33,544 bases of DNA from Mesorhizobium sp. M2D.F.Ca.ET.226.01.1.1 (lineage in GTDB: Bacteria > Pseudomonadota > Alphaproteobacteria > Rhizobiales > Rhizobiaceae), in NCBI RefSeq assembly GCF_004022705.2, contig NZ_RZOY02000027.1:1-33544 (forward strand), given 5' to 3'. Shown piece by piece: positions 31,130-33,544 of this stretch; position 1 is the stretch's first letter, and each line of letters begins with the position of its first letter. The notes under the pieces were generated by a model. The model had not been told where the DNA came from. It did not search any database and worked only from the letters and a program-made list of their open reading frames with translations. Position numbers and translations under genes: made by a program.

Positions 31130-31642
31130 ATGCGCTCCACCTCCGACACCATCGCCGCGATCGGCCTCGCCATCGGCGGCGCGTTGGGCATGGCGGGCAC
31201 TTTCGTCGCCAGCGATGCGCTGCGCGAGACGCTGTGGACCATCGACGGCGTGGGCGTCGTCGTCGCCACGGCGCTGCTCACCATGAAATACCAGCGGCTC
31301 GGCAGTGACCTCGTCGCGGCCGGCTTCCTCACTTTCCTCGCCGGCGAAAGCCTGCTTCTGGCCGGCAACGCGGCGGGCCTGCAGGCCAGCGTGCCTTCCT
31401 ATGCCGGCGGCATTGCGCTGTGGGCGGCGGGGCTGGTGATGGTCAGCGCGCAAGCCACCTTCGCGCTGTGGATGCGGCTCACGGCTTTTGTCGCTGCCGT
31501 GCTCTTCGCCGTTTCGGTCCTGATGATCCTGTGGGGCGCACCGCTTCTGCCCACCTCTTCGCCGCTGCCGGCGCTCGGCTATCCGTTCCTGGTCCTGACC
31601 TTCGTCGGCTGGATCTGGACTCTTCTGAAAGCGGAGCGTTGA
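31130..31642 (+). CDS. Small four- to five-helix membrane protein, unknown function
   Basis: From the ATG at 31130, preceded by GGGGGGAC, the protein has 170 residues and about five membrane helices: TIAAIGLAIGGALGMAGTFVAS, GVGVVVATALLTMK, LVAAGFLTFLAGESLLLAG, GIALWAAGLVMVSAQATFALW and LTAFVAAVLFAVSVLMILWGA, then YPFLVLTFVGWIWTLL. No family is recognised from these. The stop overlaps a TTG that could start the next gene, so the two are probably one operon. The 248-nt gap upstream, after the AT-rich gene, shows no recognisable signal besides this ribosome site. Confidence 0.82.
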   Translation: MRSTSDTIAAIGLAIGGALGMAGTFVASDALRETLWTIDGVGVVVATALLTMKYQRLGSDLVAAGFLTFLAGESLLLAGNAAGLQASVPSYAGGIALWAAGLVMVSAQATFALWMRLTAFVAAVLFAVSVLMILWGAPLLPTSSPLPALGYPFLVLTFVGWIWTLLKAER

Positions 31643-31653
31643 GCGCGAAGGCC

Positions 31654-32163
31654 ATGGCCGCGCCGCTCGAAATCCGCAACAGCCCGTCGGGAAAGATCCT
31701 GCCCGCCCTCGGGCCGCTCATGATCGGCGGCATCTTTGGCTTCGGCGCGCTGCAGGGCGTGGCCTCGGGCGCCAATGGCGGGCATGTGCTGTGGATCGCG
31801 CTGCTCAGCGCCGCCTGCCTCGGCCTCGGCGCCTTCATCGCGCGCGGCGCCTTCGACACCTCGGTCAAGGTGACGCTGAACAGCCACGGCTTTCGCGATA
31901 CCCGCGCCGGCGACGTGCTGGTGCCGTGGAGCAAGGTGAAAAGCGTGCGCCTCGCCGCCGGCGGCAAGGGCGCCGCGATGCTCAATTTCGAGCTCACCGA
32001 GGAGCCGCCCGACGAGATCAGATATTCCTCCGCCAACGCCTTCGGCCTGATGCCCTTCGGCAAGACCACAGTGCACATGGAAATCTCCTCGCTCGACGTG
32101 CGCGGCCAGGATCTCGTCGACGCGGTGAAGACATTCGCGCCGCATGTGGTGGTGAGGCGGTAG
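31654..32163 (+). CDS. Membrane protein with a PH-like soluble domain, unknown function
   Basis: From the ATG at 31654 the protein has 169 residues. Two hydrophobic helices (ILPALGPLMIGGIFGFGALQGVASG and VLWIALLSAACLGLGAFIARGAF) precede a ~100-residue soluble part (KVTLNSHGFRDTRAGDVLVPWSKVKSVRLAAGGKGAAMLNFEL) with the strand order of bacterial PH-like domains. Its WSKV segment is typical of YdbT/PH_2-type proteins. A TTG at 31639, inside a 4-nt overlap with the gene before, is an alternative start. It is likely co-transcribed with the preceding membrane gene. The function is unknown. Confidence 0.8.
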   Translation: MAAPLEIRNSPSGKILPALGPLMIGGIFGFGALQGVASGANGGHVLWIALLSAACLGLGAFIARGAFDTSVKVTLNSHGFRDTRAGDVLVPWSKVKSVRLAAGGKGAAMLNFELTEEPPDEIRYSSANAFGLMPFGKTTVHMEISSLDVRGQDLVDAVKTFAPHVVVRR

Positions 32164-32167
32164 CGAG

Positions 32168-32313
32168 GCCCCCTCATCCGGCCGCTTCGCGGCCACCTTC
32201 TCCCCGGTGGGGAGAAGAGGACAGTGGAGGCGCCGGCGACCTCCTCTCCCCTTGGGGAGAGGTTGGATCCCGAATTGCCCTTCGCAATTCGGCTGGCAAT
32301 CCGGGTGAGGGTG
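32168..32313. repeat. Type A palindromic element, copy A4
   Basis: CCCCCTCATCCGGCCGCTTC and GGCCACCTTCTCCCCGGTGG at the left mirror CTCTCCCCTTGGGGAGAGGT and CCGGGTGAGGGTG at the right. An internal CCGAATTGCCCTTCGCAATTCGG hairpin (32269-32291) is inserted in the right arm. It follows the stop of the PH-like gene and precedes the first six-cysteine gene. Confidence 0.7.
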
Positions 32314-32357
32314 CTTCCAGATGCCACCCATGCTCTACTCGCCTCAGGGACCTCGCC

Positions 32358-32705
32358 ATGATTCGCGCTCTGCTTGCCTTCCTCCTCCTCACCGCGCCGG
32401 CCTTTGCCGCCGACATGTCGGTGTTCGTGCGCAACAAGCGCTCGGACGGCGTGGCGCTGGAACTGTTCAGCCGCGACAGCCAAAAAGTCTGGCCGGGCGA
32501 CGACAAGGTCTACCTCATCCGGCCGAAGGCGCGGAAATCCGTGCCGATCTCCTGCGAGCCGGGCGAGCACATTTGCTGGGGCGCCTGGGTCGACGGCAAC
32601 GACCAGGTCTCCGCCGGCGTCGGCCCCGACAACGACCAGCCCTGCGACACCTGCTGCTTCATCTGCACCGAGCATTCCACCGAGACGGTGGATTTGGCGG
32701 AGTAG
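32358..32705 (+). CDS. Exported six-cysteine small protein, paralog 1
   Basis: The 115-residue precursor has a Sec signal (IRALLAFLLLTAPAFA, cleavage after AFA). The mature part has strands SVFVRNKRSDGVALELFSRD and KVWPGDDKVYLI, then PISCEPGEHICWGAWVDG and a C-terminal CDTCCFIC. The six cysteines are C66, C73, C96, C99, C100 and C103, and the end is TVDLAE. The second paralog at 33026-33397 has the same cysteine spacing (7, 23, 3, 1, 3). I recognise no named family. An exported fold held by disulfides or a bound metal is likely. No clear ribosome site was seen. Confidence 0.83.
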   Translation: MIRALLAFLLLTAPAFAADMSVFVRNKRSDGVALELFSRDSQKVWPGDDKVYLIRPKARKSVPISCEPGEHICWGAWVDGNDQVSAGVGPDNDQPCDTCCFICTEHSTETVDLAE

Positions 32706-32720
32706 CGCGGGGCGTTGAGG

Positions 32721-32785
32721 CTGCCAATCTCCCCCCAAGAGGGGGAGATGCCCGGCAGGGCAGAGGGGGGCGCGAAGGATCGCGG
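32721..32785. repeat. Type B half-element, copy B4
   Basis: CCAATCTCCCCCCAAGAGGG then GGAGATGCCCGGCAGGGCAG then AGGGGGGCGCGAAGGATCG. This is a right arm of type B. Together with B5 (32855-32910) it lies in the 320-nt gap between the two six-cysteine genes. The arms are in reversed order compared with the complete copies, with ~70 nt of unrelated sequence between them. Confidence 0.75.
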
Positions 32786-32854
32786 CGTTTGTAGTCGTCG
32801 AAACAAGAAATCTCAGTGAGGGTTTTGATCTTCAATCAAGTTGCGAGGTCATCG

Positions 32855-32910
32855 CGAGGCCCCCCTCTCTGGCCTGCCGGCCACCTCCCCCTCAAGGGGG
32901 GAGATTCGGT
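32855..32910. repeat. Type B half-element, copy B5
   Basis: GAGGCCCCCCTCTCTGGCCT then GCCGGCCACCTCCCCCTCAA then GGGGGGAGATTCGG, a left arm of type B. It begins ~70 nt after B4 and ends 115 nt before the second six-cysteine gene. The rest of the gap (32786-32854 and 32911-33025) shows no recognisable signal. Confidence 0.75.
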
Positions 32911-33025
32911 GCCCACCACCACCAAAATCACCCAGCTATTTTCCTCGCCACCCCTTGGCATCGCCCCGCGCCATGCCATCATCCCGCCATCGGCCGTGGG
33001 GGCCGATTCGACCTCGGGGGTTACC

Positions 33026-33397
33026 ATGTCCATCAACTTCGCGCGCCGCGCTGCCGCCGCGCTTTCGCTTGCCGTCCTCATCGCGCCCGCCGCTCGTGCC
33101 GGCGACGTCACCTTCCAGATCAAGAACAGCCACCCCAACGCCATGCGCGTCGAGCTCTACAGCCAGGACCGCGACTATGTCTGGCCGGGCAATGGCAAGG
33201 ATTTCTACCTCGACGACGGCGAGACCAAGCAATTGCCGATCTCCTGCAACGAGGGCGAAAAGATCTGCTACGGCGCCTGGGTCGACGGCGACGAGAGCAC
33301 CTATTGGGGCGTCGGCCCCAACAACAAGGAAACCTGCGAAGACTGCTGCTACACCTGCAGCGGCGGGCAGACCGAGGAGATCGATCTGGCGGAGTGA
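33026..33397 (+). CDS. Exported six-cysteine small protein, paralog 2
   Basis: The 123-residue precursor has a Sec signal (NFARRAAAALSLAVLIAPAARA, cleavage after ARA). The mature domain matches paralog 1: VTFQIKNSHPNAMRVELYSQD, VWPGNGKDFYL, LPISCNEGEKICYGAWVDGD, GVGPNN, CEDCCYTC and IDLAE. The cysteines are C74, C81, C104, C107, C108 and C111, with identical spacing. The ATG follows a GGGGG stretch 4-8 nt upstream. The two paralogs are in tandem, split by a pair of repeat half-elements, so this looks like an old tandem duplication. The function is unknown. Confidence 0.83.
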   Translation: MSINFARRAAAALSLAVLIAPAARAGDVTFQIKNSHPNAMRVELYSQDRDYVWPGNGKDFYLDDGETKQLPISCNEGEKICYGAWVDGDESTYWGVGPNNKETCEDCCYTCSGGQTEEIDLAE

Positions 33398-33406
33398 GGG
33401 GCTCCT

Positions 33407-33428
33407 CTTCCCCTTCTCCCCTTGTGGG
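33407..33428. repeat. Truncated type A element interrupted by an insertion sequence
   Basis: CTTCCCCTTCTCCCCTTGTG then GG matches the start of copy A1 exactly. The next bases should be AGAAGGTGG but are CCTGTTGCGTAATTGG, the likely terminal sequence of an insertion element. The rest of the repeat lies beyond the insertion, outside the window. Confidence 0.65.
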
Positions 33429-33544
33429 CCTGTTGCGTAATTGGCTGGTTGTGATTCTCTGAGACGGAAGCTCGGAGGGAATCGCAATGGCGGTGAAGCA
33501 GACTGGTCAGTTGAGCCTGGCGGAAGCATTTTTGGGCCAGAAGC
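33427..33544 (+). mobile_element. Left end of a probable IS5-family insertion sequence
   Basis: The window ends about 118 nt into an element. Its start, near GGCCTGTTGCGTAATTGGCT, resembles the terminal repeats of IS5-family elements (GxCTGTTGCGTAA type). A transposase-like frame begins ~60 nt in. The other end and the target duplication lie outside the window, so the exact boundary is uncertain by a few bases. Confidence 0.55.
33487..33544 (+). CDS. N-terminus of a probable transposase (partial)
   Basis: ATG at 33487, with GGAGG 10-14 nt upstream, opens a 19-codon frame that runs off the window: MAVKQTGQLSLAEAFLGQK. The QxGQLSLAEA text resembles the start of IS5-family transposases from rhizobia. 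Too little is visible to confirm the DDE domain. Confidence 0.55.
   Translation, partial: MAVKQTGQLSLAEAFLGQK

Overview
The window is GC-rich chromosomal DNA of an alphaproteobacterium. It is most likely a Mesorhizobium-like member of the Hyphomicrobiales. The reasons are the protein styles, an Irr-type iron box in front of an mbfA gene, ATGA-overlapped operons, and many copies of the long palindromic intergenic elements typical of rhizobial genomes. No rRNA, tRNA or CRISPR array was seen. Most of the content is ordinary chromosomal accessory and housekeeping genes. One AT-rich gene (29133-30881) looks imported, and an insertion sequence begins at the right edge.

Left third (1-13 kb): a C-terminal gene fragment; an ArsR-type regulator divergent from a NIPSNAP/ABM monooxygenase-like pair; mbfA (ferritin-like/VIT1 iron exporter) with an Irr box; a small helix-turn-helix protein whose ribosome-binding site lies inside a long inverted repeat; a PLP threonine/serine dehydratase; a VOC protein; and a four-gene operon on the minus strand (TetR/CecR-like regulator, HlyD-type adaptor, ABC ATPase, ABC-2 permease), each gene overlapping the next by 4 nt, with a perfect 20-bp palindrome at its promoter. 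Divergent from this operon is an overlapping CYTH-CHAD pair (polyphosphate/triphosphate biology). A membrane-bound class III nucleotide cyclase is convergent to that pair.

Middle third (12-24 kb): a Cro/C1-type regulator divergent from an exported SMP-30-like beta-propeller, with GTATCG operator-like sites between them; an EamA exporter; a small XRE regulator; a minus-strand cluster (MarR, GNAT, small DMT protein, PAP2 phosphatase); a soluble DUF2156 (aminoacyl-phosphatidylglycerol synthase-like) protein; a YadG/YadH-like ABC exporter pair; a double-HKD phospholipase D-like protein; and an exported MsrA with a terminator.

Right third (24-33.5 kb): an exported MKPA(T)DA-repeat protein; an exported DUF1223 thioredoxin-fold protein; a Tad/TadG-like pilus-associated protein; lepA; an AT-rich OLD-like ATPase-TOPRIM protein that appears to start at ATT; two small membrane proteins; two paralogous exported six-cysteine proteins; and the left end of a probable IS5-family element inserted into one of the palindromic repeats.

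The most unusual items are the leader hairpin at 3121-3197, the ATT-initiated ATPase-TOPRIM gene, the six-cysteine paralog pair, and the mosaic build of the intergenic repeats.
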